Assembly: GCF_024582815.1 (NCBI RefSeq)
Contig: NZ_CP102099.1
Location: 186,001 to 250,000 of the forward strand
Source of the DNA: Acinetobacter colistiniresistens
GTDB taxonomy: Bacteria; Pseudomonadota; Gammaproteobacteria; Pseudomonadales; Moraxellaceae
Direction: 5' to 3'
DNA length: 64,000 nucleotides
Shown: piece by piece, positions 8,956 to 19,014 of the stretch
How the letters are laid out: every line of letters begins with the position of its first letter
How positions within the stretch are numbered: position 1 is the first letter of the stretch
The notes under the pieces: generated by a model
The model's database searches: none
What the model was told of the DNA's origin: nothing
What the model saw: the letters and a program-made list of their open reading frames with translations, nothing else
Translations under genes and position numbers: made by a program

Positions 8956-9843
8956 TTAATGCACTTCAAACTCAGCATCCACAGGATCAAAACGCCAGGT
9001 CCGAATAATCCTCAACTCAGAAATATCTTTTTTCATGGCCGCATCAAATGGACCAAAGGGTGCACCACGACGCACAGAAGCCTTTGCCGCCTCATCTAAA
9101 ATTGCATGACCCGAGCTTTCAATTAAACGAATGGCCCGAATACCCCCTTCAGCATTGAGAATCACCATCAAACGAACCTCACCTGCCAAGTGCTGCTGTT
9201 TCGCCTCATCTGGATAGTAACGGTTGCCATAAAGTTCGACTTTTTGACGGAATTTATCCAGATAAGCGGCGGATGCATCTTGCTTGGCTTGAATGCCATC
9301 GACGGTTTTAATGCGCTGTTTACGGCTAAAATTCTGTTGGCGTTGTAAATATTGAGCTTCCAAGCTCGCGACCATGGCCGCTTTAGCTTGAAACTGACTT
9401 TGTAAATCATCCAAGGTCTTTTTACGTTCACTCTGTTCTGCTTGTTTTTGCCAGCTTAAAACCGTCATCAACACTTTTTCTTCAAATTTTAATTCTCGTT
9501 TTTGCTGAATTTTTTCCAGACTTTCTAACTCTTTCTCACCCGCAGTCGCATCGGCTTGCATCGGCGTAGGCATATCACTCGACATCCGATGCGCTTCGCG
9601 AAAGTCACCAGAACCGTGTTGATCGGCTTGTGCTAAAAAATCAGCCTCTTTGACTTTTTCTTGGCTCGGACGAACGGTTACTGCAATTTCTTTGGTTGAT
9701 GTATCAGATGGCGATGGCATGGTAAATTGGATGGCAAGCACAGCAGCATGCATTAGCATCGCTAACAGCACCGCCCCAATAAAAATGGGATCTTGCCACC
9801 AAGAAGGAGACAATTCTGAACGAAAATTTATTTTATTCCACAT
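8956..9843 (-). CDS. Energy transducer TonB-like protein
   Basis: A 295-residue inner-membrane protein with one N-terminal membrane segment (about 21-43, IFIGAVLLAMLMHAAVLAIQF), a long charged coiled-coil stretch (about 105-200, rich in Lys, Gln and Glu) and a C-terminal TonB-like domain with the GEVRLMVILNAEGGIRAIRLIESSGHAILDEAA pattern broken over several segments. Unlike the TonB of the tonB-exbB-exbD operon at 17-19 kb it has no Pro-Lys-rich arm and no exbBD beside it. The ATG at 9843 is preferred to an in-frame TTG at 9900. It may be a dedicated transducer or a structural envelope protein. Confidence 0.8.
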   Translation of the reverse strand: MWNKINFRSELSPSWWQDPIFIGAVLLAMLMHAAVLAIQFTMPSPSDTSTKEIAVTVRPSQEKVKEADFLAQADQHGSGDFREAHRMSSDMPTPMQADATAGEKELESLEKIQQKRELKFEEKVLMTVLSWQKQAEQSERKKTLDDLQSQFQAKAAMVASLEAQYLQRQQNFSRKQRIKTVDGIQAKQDASAAYLDKFRQKVELYGNRYYPDEAKQQHLAGEVRLMVILNAEGGIRAIRLIESSGHAILDEAAKASVRRGAPFGPFDAAMKKDISELRIIRTWRFDPVDAEFEVH

Positions 9844-10086
9844 GGTATTTAAGCGACAAAGAATGTCCCATCCCCAACGGTAGCACCGTACAAAACCCAA
9901 CTAATATTCAATTTTTTACAAAAATGTGATCCACTTATGGTTACAGTGTTTCCATACCATCATTTTATGAAAATGTAGCAATTAATTTTGCTACACTGCA
10001 AGTCAGAAATTTATTTTTTATTTTTTAGTGAATACAACGATTGCGGCATTACATGGCTCATCAATTCACTTTCTGGAACAACTTTT

Positions 10087-10767
10087 ATGCAAACGCTAAT
10101 TTCATCCGTTGCTAAACGTCTACGTAAAGTTTACCAAAAAGCAGAAGAATTCATCGAAGAAGAAAGAGAATTTTCACTTTCCCAAGTTTTTGTAAATGCG
10201 ACCATGGAGCGTTATGTCACCGAAAATGTCGGCATTATGCAAGACCTGCATGCCGATCTATATGATGGCTGGTTACGTTTATATACCACTTTAGATGTGA
10301 AAGGTTTGCATACCACGCTTTCGGTCGATTTGAAGTTGATTCAAATGGAAATGAATCAAAATGTCCAGCTAATGGTATTCGAGCAAATCAGTAACACGCA
10401 AGTGATTGAAGCCAAATTCAAAAATATCTTGCAGAAGTGGGGCTTTTATGTCGCGATCTGGTACTACCAAAAATTTCGTGAAGAAGATCCACTCGGTAAA
10501 ATATTAGAACACTTTGAAGTGGTCAAAGTGAAAGATGACTTGCTTTATCTTGACCTAAACCGCTGGCTGGGTAAAAAAGCCAGCATTATTGAAACGCTGA
10601 GCAAAGTCCATGTCAATCGTGCCAGAGTTCGTCCTGCCGAGCTGATTGTTTGGGGCAACGTCAATCTCGCTGCAATTTTATCGCCCTCCAATGATGATGT
10701 CCTTGATGAGGATGACTTATCAGACAGTGAAGTCACACCTATCCAGCAAAAAGACGGCAAAAAGTAA
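10087..10767 (+). CDS. Conserved hypothetical protein
   Basis: A 226-residue soluble protein I do not recognise. It starts with an amphipathic basic helix (SSVAKRLRKVYQKAEEF) and ends in an acidic, low-complexity tail (DDVLDEDDLSDSE). The middle has mixed alpha/beta character and no catalytic motif. The ATG at 10087 is preferred; the frame stays open upstream to 9988 but that stretch is AT-rich and non-conserved in appearance. It is flanked by gaps on both sides, so it is probably monocistronic. Confidence 0.7.
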   Translation: MQTLISSVAKRLRKVYQKAEEFIEEEREFSLSQVFVNATMERYVTENVGIMQDLHADLYDGWLRLYTTLDVKGLHTTLSVDLKLIQMEMNQNVQLMVFEQISNTQVIEAKFKNILQKWGFYVAIWYYQKFREEDPLGKILEHFEVVKVKDDLLYLDLNRWLGKKASIIETLSKVHVNRARVRPAELIVWGNVNLAAILSPSNDDVLDEDDLSDSEVTPIQQKDGKK

Positions 10768-10964
10768 ATTCGATGCGTTGTGGCATATCTTCAAGGTGCA
10801 CAATATGCCACTGAAAAATACACATCTTCATGATTTATACGAAAAATTAACACGCGCTTAGTAAAAAACCTGATCTTTTCTACATAATCTACAGGCATAA
10901 TATCTCTAAATCGTAATGATAAATGAGTGGTTCACTTATCACATCACTCAAAGGATAAAGTGTT

Positions 10965-11669
10965 ATGACAAAGAAATTAATGAAAGTACTGGGTATTACT
11001 TCCGCAACCCTTCTCAGTGCAGGCTTATCTAGTCATGCACTGGCAATGGCACCCTTCCAAGCCAGCTATCAATTCAGCTACAACAATAAAAACCTAGGTT
11101 CGGCAACACGCACCCTGTCACAGCAAGGCAATAACTGGACCTATCAATTCAGTGCCAAAGCAGGAGGTATCGCCTCTGCTTCTGAAACCAGCCAATTTAG
11201 TTTTGCTGACAATAAAATCAACTCCCAAAAATTTAACCGTAGCAGCAAAATCCTGATTCATAGCAATAGCATGAGTATTAATTTCAACCCAAGCACCAAG
11301 GTTGTGAATACCAAAAAAGATGATACGGCGCGCTCATTTGCATGGCAGGCTGGAGCGCTGGATGAGCTGAATGCAGAGTTGCAAATCCGTGAGGACTTGA
11401 AAAACAATTCGCTGAAAACCAAATATCTGATTGCCGATGCCAAAGCTATTGATGAACGTCGCTTTGTGAAACAAGGTACTGAAAACATCAAGACCCCTTA
11501 TGGTACATTTAGCACCATCAAAGTGGTGATGCAGCATGATAAACCTGAGCGCAATACGGTGTTCTGGTTAGCACCAAAACTTGACTATTTACCCGTCAAA
11601 ATGGCGCATAACGATGGAAAATCATCATATGGTCTGCTTTTAACAGGCTATTCAGGTAAAACAAACTAA
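10965..11669 (+). CDS. Secreted DUF3108 domain protein
   Basis: A 234-residue precursor with a clean signal peptide (KKLMKVLGITSATLLSAGLSSHALA, cut near residue 27). The mature part has the DUF3108 pattern: PFQASYQFSYNNKNLGSATRTL at its start, then a beta-rich body with an IKTPYGTFSTIKV segment, and the terminal FWLAPKLDYLPVKMAH. The family is predicted to form a periplasmic or outer-membrane-associated beta structure. AAAGGA precedes the ATG. The function is unknown. Confidence 0.85.
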   Translation: MTKKLMKVLGITSATLLSAGLSSHALAMAPFQASYQFSYNNKNLGSATRTLSQQGNNWTYQFSAKAGGIASASETSQFSFADNKINSQKFNRSSKILIHSNSMSINFNPSTKVVNTKKDDTARSFAWQAGALDELNAELQIREDLKNNSLKTKYLIADAKAIDERRFVKQGTENIKTPYGTFSTIKVVMQHDKPERNTVFWLAPKLDYLPVKMAHNDGKSSYGLLLTGYSGKTN

Positions 11670-11730
11670 GCATCTGGTCAATTTTGGCTTGCATTTTTTT
11701 TGATGCTTTTTAAAATATGCCTTTGCTTGA

Positions 11731-12333
<603 letters not shown>

Positions 12334-12348
12334 GATTTAAGACCAATC

Positions 12349-12381
12349 AAAAAAGCGGATGATTACTCATCCGCTTTTTTA
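12349..12381. terminator. Bidirectional terminator
   Basis: AAAAAGCGGATGA and TCATCCGCTTTTT arms around TTAC, between the convergent xpt and DUF1963 genes. Confidence 0.9.
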
Positions 12382-12382
12382 T

Positions 12383-13207
12383 TTAACAACAATCCCAGTT
12401 ATACAGCACTTTGGAAAAATCTCGTTTCTTTAGGTCTTCAGGATGAATAAAGAAATTCCCCACGCCTGAATCTCCCCACATAATCTCGTTTTCCGCATCA
12501 TCAGTATCCAGCTGGAACAGCAGCACATAATCTTGAACTTTTTCATTATATTGACGTGGATCAGTTTGGGTAAAATAAGGATAACCGCCTAAACGATGCC
12601 CACTTGCGGAAGCGACTTCATCATAAGGTTCGATAAAATCATCTTCGAAATCACCACCTTCAAATTGATCTTCAAAATCATAAAGGTCTTCAACCCCTAA
12701 AATTTTCGGCGCAAAAGCAAAATCACCCAAACTGATCGACTGAGTGCTTAAAGCAAACTCAATCGAGTATTGTCCGGTAAAGGGCAAATAATCATCTTCG
12801 CCCAACTGAACTTCAGCGAAGTCTTGTTTTAATTGTGACGCATCCTCAAGCACTTGATCAAAGTACAACACTTTAAAACCCGATTGCTGCTGTTGGTCAT
12901 CAAAGTTCATTCCATACAGATCATCAGCAGCGATATAGAACTGTAAAATTCCTTGATTAGGAAAGTCAGGTAAATTGGGGATTTCGGCAAAATTCAATTG
13001 CGCCAATAAAGCCAACGGATTGCCATTCGAATCGACTGGATAAGTCACATCCAGCGGTAAGTAAGGTTGTCCCCCAATTTTACTTTGCCATAAAGTTAAC
13101 TCATCGCTGGGGGTTAGTTGCATGGTAACTGTTGGCAGAATAGTCGCCGAGATTTTTTCTAGGTAGGGCTGCACACTGTTCGGCAAAGTTTCTGGTTTAA
13201 AATTCAT
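12383..13207 (-). CDS. DUF1963 (YwqG-like) protein
   Basis: A 274-residue soluble protein of the DUF1963/YwqG family. Visible family marks are the SKIGGQPYLPLDVTYP segment near residue 42, LLAQLNFAEIPNLPDFPNQGILQFYI (family loop, in parts), and the C-terminal W.DSGVGNFFI region. It has an acidic insert (about 176-198) and ends in WDCC. The family's function is unknown. AGGGA lies upstream of the ATG at moderate spacing. Confidence 0.85.
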   Translation of the reverse strand: MNFKPETLPNSVQPYLEKISATILPTVTMQLTPSDELTLWQSKIGGQPYLPLDVTYPVDSNGNPLALLAQLNFAEIPNLPDFPNQGILQFYIAADDLYGMNFDDQQQQSGFKVLYFDQVLEDASQLKQDFAEVQLGEDDYLPFTGQYSIEFALSTQSISLGDFAFAPKILGVEDLYDFEDQFEGGDFEDDFIEPYDEVASASGHRLGGYPYFTQTDPRQYNEKVQDYVLLFQLDTDDAENEIMWGDSGVGNFFIHPEDLKKRDFSKVLYNWDCC

Positions 13208-13378
13208 TCTGTTGGTTATCCCTCTACTTATTTATAGAATGTAATATAAAACAAGTAAATAAATTCAGATAGCGGTTAAACATCCTTCTGCGACAATAAC
13301 TGACGCTCAATTGCAGCATTATTTCTGACATAAATTCTGATAAGATGAGCCCAGGCAAAATCTGCGGTAGGAATGACA

Positions 13379-14221
13379 ATGCGTACATATTTAGACCTTT
13401 TACAACATATCTTGGACAATGGCGGCGACAAAGGTGACCGCACAGGCACAGGTACACGTTCAGTATTTGGTCATCAGATGCGTTTTGATCTTTCTAAAGG
13501 CTTTCCACTGCTCACCACCAAGAAAGTCCACTTCCGTTCGATTGTGATTGAGTTGCTTTGGTTCCTCAAAGGAGATACCAACGTTCAATATCTCAAAGAC
13601 AATAAAGTAAGCATTTGGGATGAATGGGCAACTGCTGAGCAAACCGCACGTTTTGGTCGTCCTGAGGGTGAGCTTGGGCCAGTGTATGGTCATCAATGGC
13701 GTAACTTTGGCGCAACTCAAAATGAAGATGGTAGCTATCAACAGAATGGTTTTGATCAGATTCAATGGTTGATCAATGAAATCAAGACCAATCCAAATTC
13801 TCGTCGTTTGATCGTGTCTGGCTGGAACCCCAATGAAGCAGGCAAAGTGGCCTTACCACCTTGTCATACCTTGTTCCAGTTTTTTGTGCAAGACAACAAA
13901 CTGTCATGCCAGCTCTATCAACGCAGTGCCGATGTATTCTTAGGTGTACCGTTTAATATTGCCAGCTATGCCCTGCTGACTCATATGATTGCACAAGTCT
14001 GTGGCTTAGGTGTGGGGGACTTTGTCTGGACAGGCGGAGATACTCATCTCTATGCCAACCACTTTGAGCAGGCACAATTACAGCTTAGCCGCGAGCCACT
14101 ACCGTTGTGTCAATTAAAACTCAATCCTGAAATTACCGATATTTTTGACTTTAAATTTGAAGATATTGAAATTGTCGGTTATGAGTCACACCCTGCAATC
14201 AAAGCACCTGTCGCAGTTTAA
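13379..14221 (+). CDS. thyA: Thymidylate synthase
   Basis: A 280-residue enzyme that methylates dUMP to dTMP with 5,10-methylene-THF. The nucleophile is C162 in [10 protein letters not shown]; the N-terminal GDRTGTGT phosphate loop and the [23 protein letters not shown] region (in parts) are canonical. The ATG at 13379 (MRTYLDLL) has AGGA seven bases upstream and aligns with E. coli ThyA; an ATG two codons earlier is less well spaced. folA follows 26 bp later, so the THF used is regenerated by the next gene. Confidence 0.97.
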   Translation: MRTYLDLLQHILDNGGDKGDRTGTGTRSVFGHQMRFDLSKGFPLLTTKKVHFRSIVIELLWFLKGDTNVQYLKDNKVSIWDEWATAEQTARFGRPEGELGPVYGHQWRNFGATQNEDGSYQQNGFDQIQWLINEIKTNPNSRRLIVSGWNPNEAGKVALPPCHTLFQFFVQDNKLSCQLYQRSADVFLGVPFNIASYALLTHMIAQVCGLGVGDFVWTGGDTHLYANHFEQAQLQLSREPLPLCQLKLNPEITDIFDFKFEDIEIVGYESHPAIKAPVAV

Positions 14222-14247
14222 ATTGCTTAGTTAGAGAGAATATAAAA

Positions 14248-14757
14248 ATGGCATGGCAAGGCACTGAAGTAGTCCACGTAGTCGCAATGGATAAAAATCA
14301 CTGTATCGGCAAAGGCAATGCTTTGCCGTGGCATATCTCTGCTGATCTGAAGCACTTTAAAGCCATTACCCAAGGGGGTGTGGTAATTATGGGACGTAAA
14401 ACGCTTGAGTCAATGGGCCGTACCCTGCCAAATCGCGTAAATTGGGTGATTACCCGAGATCCCGCTTGGCAATTTGAAGGCGTTAAAGTTGCACATAGTA
14501 TCGAAGCCGCACTCAATGGCGCACTTACAGACGTGCAACATTCAGAAAAAGCAGCCTTATTTATTATTGGAGGTGGAGAGATTTTTACTCAAACGCTGGC
14601 CATTGCCGATCGTCTCGAGTTGACCCATGTGGATCTGGATGTACAAGGTGATGCACACTATCCAAAAATCTCTGAAGATTTTCATAAAGTAAACTCTGAA
14701 CAGCACAACGATGAAAAATCAAATATTGCCTTTGAGTTTGCAACCTACCAAAAATAA
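14248..14757 (+). CDS. folA: Dihydrofolate reductase
   Basis: A 169-residue enzyme reducing dihydrofolate to tetrahydrofolate with NADPH, target of trimethoprim. The N-terminal AMDKNHCIGKGNALPWHISADLKHF substrate loop (in parts) has the W and D expected near residues 29-34, VVIMGRKTLESMGRTLPNR carries the cofactor site, and IIGGGEIFTQTL is the second glycine motif. It lies between thyA and a membrane protein, all likely one transcript. Confidence 0.96.
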   Translation: MAWQGTEVVHVVAMDKNHCIGKGNALPWHISADLKHFKAITQGGVVIMGRKTLESMGRTLPNRVNWVITRDPAWQFEGVKVAHSIEAALNGALTDVQHSEKAALFIIGGGEIFTQTLAIADRLELTHVDLDVQGDAHYPKISEDFHKVNSEQHNDEKSNIAFEFATYQK

Positions 14758-14775
14758 AAACGGATCGCACTTGCC

Positions 14776-15831
14776 ATGCATAATATTGGATCACGTGAAT
14801 TTTTTATTGCCTTAGGTGTTGGACTATTACATAGCCTATTTACCTTATTCGTGGTTCTTTCCAGTGTATGGCTCTGTCTTGCCTTATGGATTCAGCAGCC
14901 ACTCGGCACATTGTTTAGCCGAGTCAGCATTATTCTGTGGAGCCTATTTGCACTCAGTTTGCTCGGTGTTTATGTGAGTGGTCATCTGGTCAGTCGCCGC
15001 ACCGATATTATCATCTACTGTGTTGCGTTTGCCTGTTCACTGATTTGGTATTTCTCCCTCGAAGCCCGACAAGACCGGGACTGGAACCCTGAGGTTGCCG
15101 AACAGCTCAGCTATGAAAAGAATGGTGATCTTGTACAACTCCACAATGTGCGTAATTTTAACTGGCATGCGGATGGCAGCTACGACATTCACTGGGAAAA
15201 TCGCACAATTGATCTGAATAAAATTACCGGGATCAATGTCATTACCTCCTACTGGATGGGACCACAAATTGCCCACACCTTAGTTAGTTTTGATTTTGTC
15301 GATCAAAAACCGTTGGTATTCTCGATTGAAATCCGTAAAGAAAAAGGCGAAGACTTTTCCGCGATTGGTGGCTTTTTCCGTAAATATGAGCTCAGTTTGG
15401 TGGCTTCAGATGAAAAGGATATCGTGTATACCCGTAGCAATATTCGCCACGAACAAGTCTACCTCTTTCCAATCAGAATGCCTGCAGCTGAACGCAAAGC
15501 CCTGTTTATTGAATATCTGCATAAGGCCGATGAACTGCGTGCAGAAGCCAAATGGTACAACACGCTCACCAGTAATTGCACCACACTGGTCTTTGATATG
15601 GTACAGGCCATTAATCCACAACGCTTACCCAAAGATTACCGTTTATTGGCCTCAGGTTATCTCCCCAATTACCTCTATGACTTAAAAGCACTTAATCAAA
15701 ACTACAGCATGAAAGAATGGTATCGCTTGGCGCATATCAATCCACGCGCCGAACAATATGAGCAGCAAGCCAACCAGAGTAGCGAATATTTTTCAACGGC
15801 CATTCGTGCCGGGATTCCAAAAAATGAATAA
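14776..15831 (+). CDS. DUF4105 membrane protein
   Basis: A 351-residue protein with three N-terminal membrane segments (about 10-39, 48-69 and 79-94) followed by a large DUF4105 (Lnb_N-like) domain outside the membrane. The family signature of N and C residues, here WYNTLTSNCTTLVFD, resembles a papain-like (NlpC/P60-related) Cys nucleophile region with a nearby His. It starts 18 bp after folA and is probably the last gene of the thyA-folA transcript, with no obvious functional link. A lipid or peptide hydrolase role is only a guess. Confidence 0.8.
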   Translation: MHNIGSREFFIALGVGLLHSLFTLFVVLSSVWLCLALWIQQPLGTLFSRVSIILWSLFALSLLGVYVSGHLVSRRTDIIIYCVAFACSLIWYFSLEARQDRDWNPEVAEQLSYEKNGDLVQLHNVRNFNWHADGSYDIHWENRTIDLNKITGINVITSYWMGPQIAHTLVSFDFVDQKPLVFSIEIRKEKGEDFSAIGGFFRKYELSLVASDEKDIVYTRSNIRHEQVYLFPIRMPAAERKALFIEYLHKADELRAEAKWYNTLTSNCTTLVFDMVQAINPQRLPKDYRLLASGYLPNYLYDLKALNQNYSMKEWYRLAHINPRAEQYEQQANQSSEYFSTAIRAGIPKNE

Positions 15832-15956
15832 TATTTCTACTCATTTTATTAAAAACACCTGAACATTTACAAAAGGATACGCAATATCCTGTTCCACTCC
15901 ATGTTGTTTTATTCTAATACCAAACATAGAAACACAATGATTTGGACTTAAATTTT

Positions 15957-16433
15957 ATGTTAAAGCCTTTTTTAACAACATGTACTTTGGCAATTGCGGT
16001 CGCAATGACGGGCTGTGCAACCACAGAATCGCTCCACACCTCACCGAATGCCTCACAAAAAGAAAGCATCGGCCTCTATAACCGTAATTGGATTGCAACC
16101 CAGATCAATGGTGTAGAGATTAAGAGCAATGATCTTTCTGGCAAACGCCCTGCAATTCAGTTCGATGCCAAAGGCAAACGTTTCTTTGGTGCAGACGGCT
16201 GTAATCAGATTCAAGGTAGCTTTGAAAGCCAGGGTTCTATCTTACGCCTAGGCCCAATTGCTTCAACCATGATGGCCTGTATCGGCAACGACAACAGCGC
16301 CCTCTCTCGCCAATATGCAAATGCTTTGGCTAGTACCACAAGCTATGAGCTCAAAGGTCATGAGCTTAAATTCATGGATCCATCAGGCAAGGTTCTGGTG
16401 AGCTTTGTTACGGTGATTCAACCACTGCCGTAA
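15957..16433 (+). CDS. META domain lipoprotein (HslJ-like)
   Basis: A 158-residue lipoprotein: signal peptide then MTGC lipobox at about residue 21. The mature part is a META domain, recognisable from RNWIATQINGVEI and then FDAKGKRFFGADGCNQIQGSF and LGPIASTMMACIGND (each near the family consensus). E. coli HslJ, a META protein, is linked to novobiocin resistance; the role here is unproved. The ATG at 15957 is chosen over a TTG at 15942. A terminator follows. Confidence 0.85.
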   Translation: MLKPFLTTCTLAIAVAMTGCATTESLHTSPNASQKESIGLYNRNWIATQINGVEIKSNDLSGKRPAIQFDAKGKRFFGADGCNQIQGSFESQGSILRLGPIASTMMACIGNDNSALSRQYANALASTTSYELKGHELKFMDPSGKVLVSFVTVIQPLP

Positions 16434-16445
16434 TTTACAGATCAC

Positions 16446-16489
16446 AAAAAAGTAAAAGCTCGTTGCAAACACGGGCTTTTACTTTTTAA
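16446..16489 (+). terminator. Terminator after the META gene
   Basis: AAAAAGTAAAAGC and GCTTTTACTTTTT arms with a short inner C-G pair and a loop of about 12 nt. Confidence 0.8.
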
Positions 16490-16540
16490 GCACTTCGTTT
16501 ACTTTAATAACATTGTTAAAATTAAAAATTGGGGAGTTGT

Positions 16541-17065
16541 ATGCAACAGGCACTATTTGGTGGTGGATGTTTTTGGTGTGTCGAAGCCGTATTTCTACAA
16601 CTCAAAGGTGTAGAAAAAGTGGTGAGTGGTTATGCGGGTGGAGTCAGTCAAAACCCGACTTATGAACAGGTCTGCCAAGGCACGACTCAACATGCTGAAG
16701 TCATTCTGGTTGATTTTGATGAACAGCAGATCAGCTATACACAATTGTTGAATGTGTTCTTTACCACACATGATCCAACCACGCTAAACCGTCAGGGCAA
16801 TGACATTGGAACGCAATACCGCTCTGTGATTTATTACTTCAATGATGAACAAAAGCAGCAAGCTGAGCAGGTCATTCACAGTCTGGAAAATGAAGGACTA
16901 AATATCGTAACTGAGCTCAGCCCAGTACCAACGTTCTACCCTGCGGAAGAGTATCATCAGAACTTCTTTGCACGTAACCCGTCACAAGGCTACTGCAACT
17001 TTAGTATTCCGCCCAAGCTGTCTAAACTCCGTGCCAAATATCTTGACCTGCTCAAAGATGAATAA
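16541..17065 (+). CDS. msrA: Peptide-methionine (S)-S-oxide reductase
   Basis: A 174-residue cytoplasmic repair enzyme that reduces methionine S-sulfoxide in proteins. The nucleophile is C10 in GGGCFWC, and the SGYAGG, QHAEVI and [10 protein letters not shown] motifs are all present. No MsrB domain is fused. The ATG at 16541 follows GGGGAG, so the earlier in-frame start at 16529 is rejected. Confidence 0.96.
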   Translation: MQQALFGGGCFWCVEAVFLQLKGVEKVVSGYAGGVSQNPTYEQVCQGTTQHAEVILVDFDEQQISYTQLLNVFFTTHDPTTLNRQGNDIGTQYRSVIYYFNDEQKQQAEQVIHSLENEGLNIVTELSPVPTFYPAEEYHQNFFARNPSQGYCNFSIPPKLSKLRAKYLDLLKDE

Positions 17066-17068
17066 GCA

Positions 17069-17100
17069 TAAAAAAAGCAACTCACCGAGTTGCTTTTTTT
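17069..17100. terminator. Bidirectional terminator
   Basis: AAAAAAGCAACTC and GAGTTGCTTTTTT arms around ACC, between the convergent msrA and exbD. Confidence 0.9.
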
Positions 17101-17115
17101 ATGGGCTATGTTGTC

Positions 17116-17520
17116 TTAGTTTTCACTGACAAACGCAATATCACTTAAACCTGCTTCACTAGCACGCGACATGACTTGTGCAACCGTATCATATTTTGAT
17201 TCTTTGTCAGCACGTAACTGAACCGTCGGTTTTGTCTCAGCCTGACCCGCTTCCTGGAAACGCTTCTCTAGCTCATCCAAGCTAATGATTTGCGCATCCC
17301 AAGCCACTTCACCTTTACTATTAATACTGATGGTAATGGCTTTTGGTGGCGGATCAACAATTTCAGCAGTTGTTTTTGGTAAACTTAATGGAATTGATGG
17401 GTTAGCAACCGTAGCTGTGACTAAAAAGATAATCATCAATACCAACATAATGTCGATCAGAGGAATGAGATTCATCTCATTCATGCCACTGTCGTGGTCT
17501 TCACCCAATTGAAAGCCCAT
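17116..17520 (-). CDS. exbD: Biopolymer transport protein ExbD
   Basis: A 134-residue inner-membrane proton-channel subunit of the TonB system. After a short cytoplasmic N-terminus it has a membrane segment (about 20-38, LIPLIDIMLVLMIIFLVTA) with the essential Asp in PLIDIML, then a periplasmic ExbD domain. The ATG at 17520 lies one base after the exbB stop and has GGAGGT 10 nt upstream, so the extension to 17538 is rejected. It ends the operon. Confidence 0.95.
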   Translation of the reverse strand: MGFQLGEDHDSGMNEMNLIPLIDIMLVLMIIFLVTATVANPSIPLSLPKTTAEIVDPPPKAITISINSKGEVAWDAQIISLDELEKRFQEAGQAETKPTVQLRADKESKYDTVAQVMSRASEAGLSDIAFVSEN

Positions 17521-17521
17521 C

Positions 17522-18142
17522 TTAAGCTTGACCTCCAACTAAACTTTGTTGAGTCGCTTTAGTTTCTGTTTTTGTCGCTGTTTCTTGCTGCAACATGGTA
17601 TCAATTAACAGGCCATGCGCTTGATCTTGTAAATCATGTGCCAAACCACGGTTAAAACGTACACAAATGTTATAAGCCATTACCGCTGGAATCGCCACTG
17701 CAAGCCCTAGCCCCGTCATAATCAAGGCTTCACCTACGGGTGTTGCAACCTGAGCTAAACCAGCCTGTCCGCTTTTACCTACTGCAACCAGCGCATGGAA
17801 AATTCCCCACACAGTACCGAATAAACCCACAAACGGTGCCAGTGAAGCAATTGTTCCAAGCACAGAAACGCCTTTTTCTGCTTGAGATTTCTCAGCAGAG
17901 ATCTGGCGAAGCAAGGCTTGTTCAGCCACAGCTTTACGTTGTTCAAACGATAAAGGTTGTAACTTTGATTTAAGTGCCACCAGCGCTTGCACAAGTTGGT
18001 TATAAGCCTGTTGTTTTAATTGGCGTGTTCCTAATAGGCGCAGAATGAAAATAGTCCACGTCGCAATCGACATTGCTAATAGGATGAAATACAGTGTTTT
18101 ACTTACTGCATCTGCATGTTGCCAATAAACTGAAAAGTTCAT
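17522..18142 (-). CDS. exbB: Biopolymer transport protein ExbB
   Basis: A 206-residue MotA/TolQ/ExbB-family inner-membrane protein with three membrane segments (about 13-34, 98-122 and 134-160). The GLFGTVWGIFHAL and GEALIMTGLGLAVAIPAVMAYN motifs (in parts) are those of the proton channel. With ExbD it powers TonB. AGGAG precedes its ATG. tonB lies 42 bp upstream. Confidence 0.95.
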   Translation of the reverse strand: MNFSVYWQHADAVSKTLYFILLAMSIATWTIFILRLLGTRQLKQQAYNQLVQALVALKSKLQPLSFEQRKAVAEQALLRQISAEKSQAEKGVSVLGTIASLAPFVGLFGTVWGIFHALVAVGKSGQAGLAQVATPVGEALIMTGLGLAVAIPAVMAYNICVRFNRGLAHDLQDQAHGLLIDTMLQQETATKTETKATQQSLVGGQA

Positions 18143-18184
18143 ATACGAACTCCTGATTTAATCTGTCGCAAGGACTCAAATTTA

Positions 18185-18934
18185 TTAAGGACTAAGATCA
18201 AACGGTTGCTCTGCTCGAATTGGGTAAGCAACACCATTTTCCATATACGGTTTAAATTTCGCACTTCTGACAGCACGTAAAACTTTTTCATCTAAACTCG
18301 GTAAACCACTGCTACGAGTTACCCGAGCATTGGTAATTTTACCTTTTTCATCCGCTTCAATCAGTACCATCACGGAACGTGCCTGATTATCTAAATCTTT
18401 TGCTGTTACAGATAATTTCGGTGAACGACTCCACTGTACGCCTGAACCACCAATCGATACACGTTTTGGCGATGGATCAGCAGCTGGTTGCGGTTTGGCA
18501 ACTTCCTGAACAGGTTGCGGTTTTTCAACCACTTTTTCAGTTACTGTTGTCGTAATTTTGGTTTCAACTTTTGGCTCAACCTTGGGTTCAGTTTTCTGAA
18601 GCACAGGTTTTGGCGCTTCTTTAACCTGTTGCACCTTTTCAATTTTTTTCGGTGGTGGCAACGGTTTTTCAACAACCTTCACTTCCTTCACTTCTTTTTT
18701 AGGTTCAGGCTTTGGCTTTTCTTTCGGTTTTGGTGGTTCTGGCTTAGGTGGCTCTTTAATTTTAACGAACTTTACCTTAAGCGGCTCTTTCTCGACTGGT
18801 TTTAACTCAATCGTTTTCATGTGGCTCACCGCCCACAGAACGCCTACATGTCCAATCACAACTGCAACTAAGGCAGCGATGATCTTCTTTTTCATCGGGT
18901 GTGGCGTGTTGAATGTAGCAGGAGATTGACTCAT
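18185..18934 (-). CDS. tonB: TonB energy transducer
   Basis: A 249-residue protein linking the inner-membrane proton motive force to outer-membrane TonB-dependent receptors. It has a cytoplasmic N-terminus, a membrane segment (about 17-35) containing the SxxxH-type motif GHVGVLWAVSH, a long periplasmic arm rich in Pro, Lys and Glu (about 52-150), and a C-terminal TonB domain (GKITNARVTRSSGLPSLDE, broken over its strands). First gene of tonB-exbB-exbD. Its upstream region holds a promoter overlapped by a Fur-box-like palindrome, which fits iron control of siderophore uptake. Confidence 0.95.
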   Translation of the reverse strand: MSQSPATFNTPHPMKKKIIAALVAVVIGHVGVLWAVSHMKTIELKPVEKEPLKVKFVKIKEPPKPEPPKPKEKPKPEPKKEVKEVKVVEKPLPPPKKIEKVQQVKEAPKPVLQKTEPKVEPKVETKITTTVTEKVVEKPQPVQEVAKPQPAADPSPKRVSIGGSGVQWSRSPKLSVTAKDLDNQARSVMVLIEADEKGKITNARVTRSSGLPSLDEKVLRAVRSAKFKPYMENGVAYPIRAEQPFDLSP

Positions 18935-19014
18935 AAGAATCTAAGTACCTAATAGATGGTGACGCTTTGAAAAAAACGATTTCACTCATCGGATAGAACA
19001 ATGAAAGTGCCGTA

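Noticed and set aside
11662-11708. AAGCATC/GATGCTT pair after the DUF3108 gene as terminator
   Set aside because: The loop is about 27 nt and the arms only 7 bp, so it is too weak to call.
15874-15890. AGGATA/TATCCT mini-palindrome upstream of the META lipoprotein
   Set aside because: Six-base arms occur by chance in AT-rich gaps and no promoter elements line up with it.
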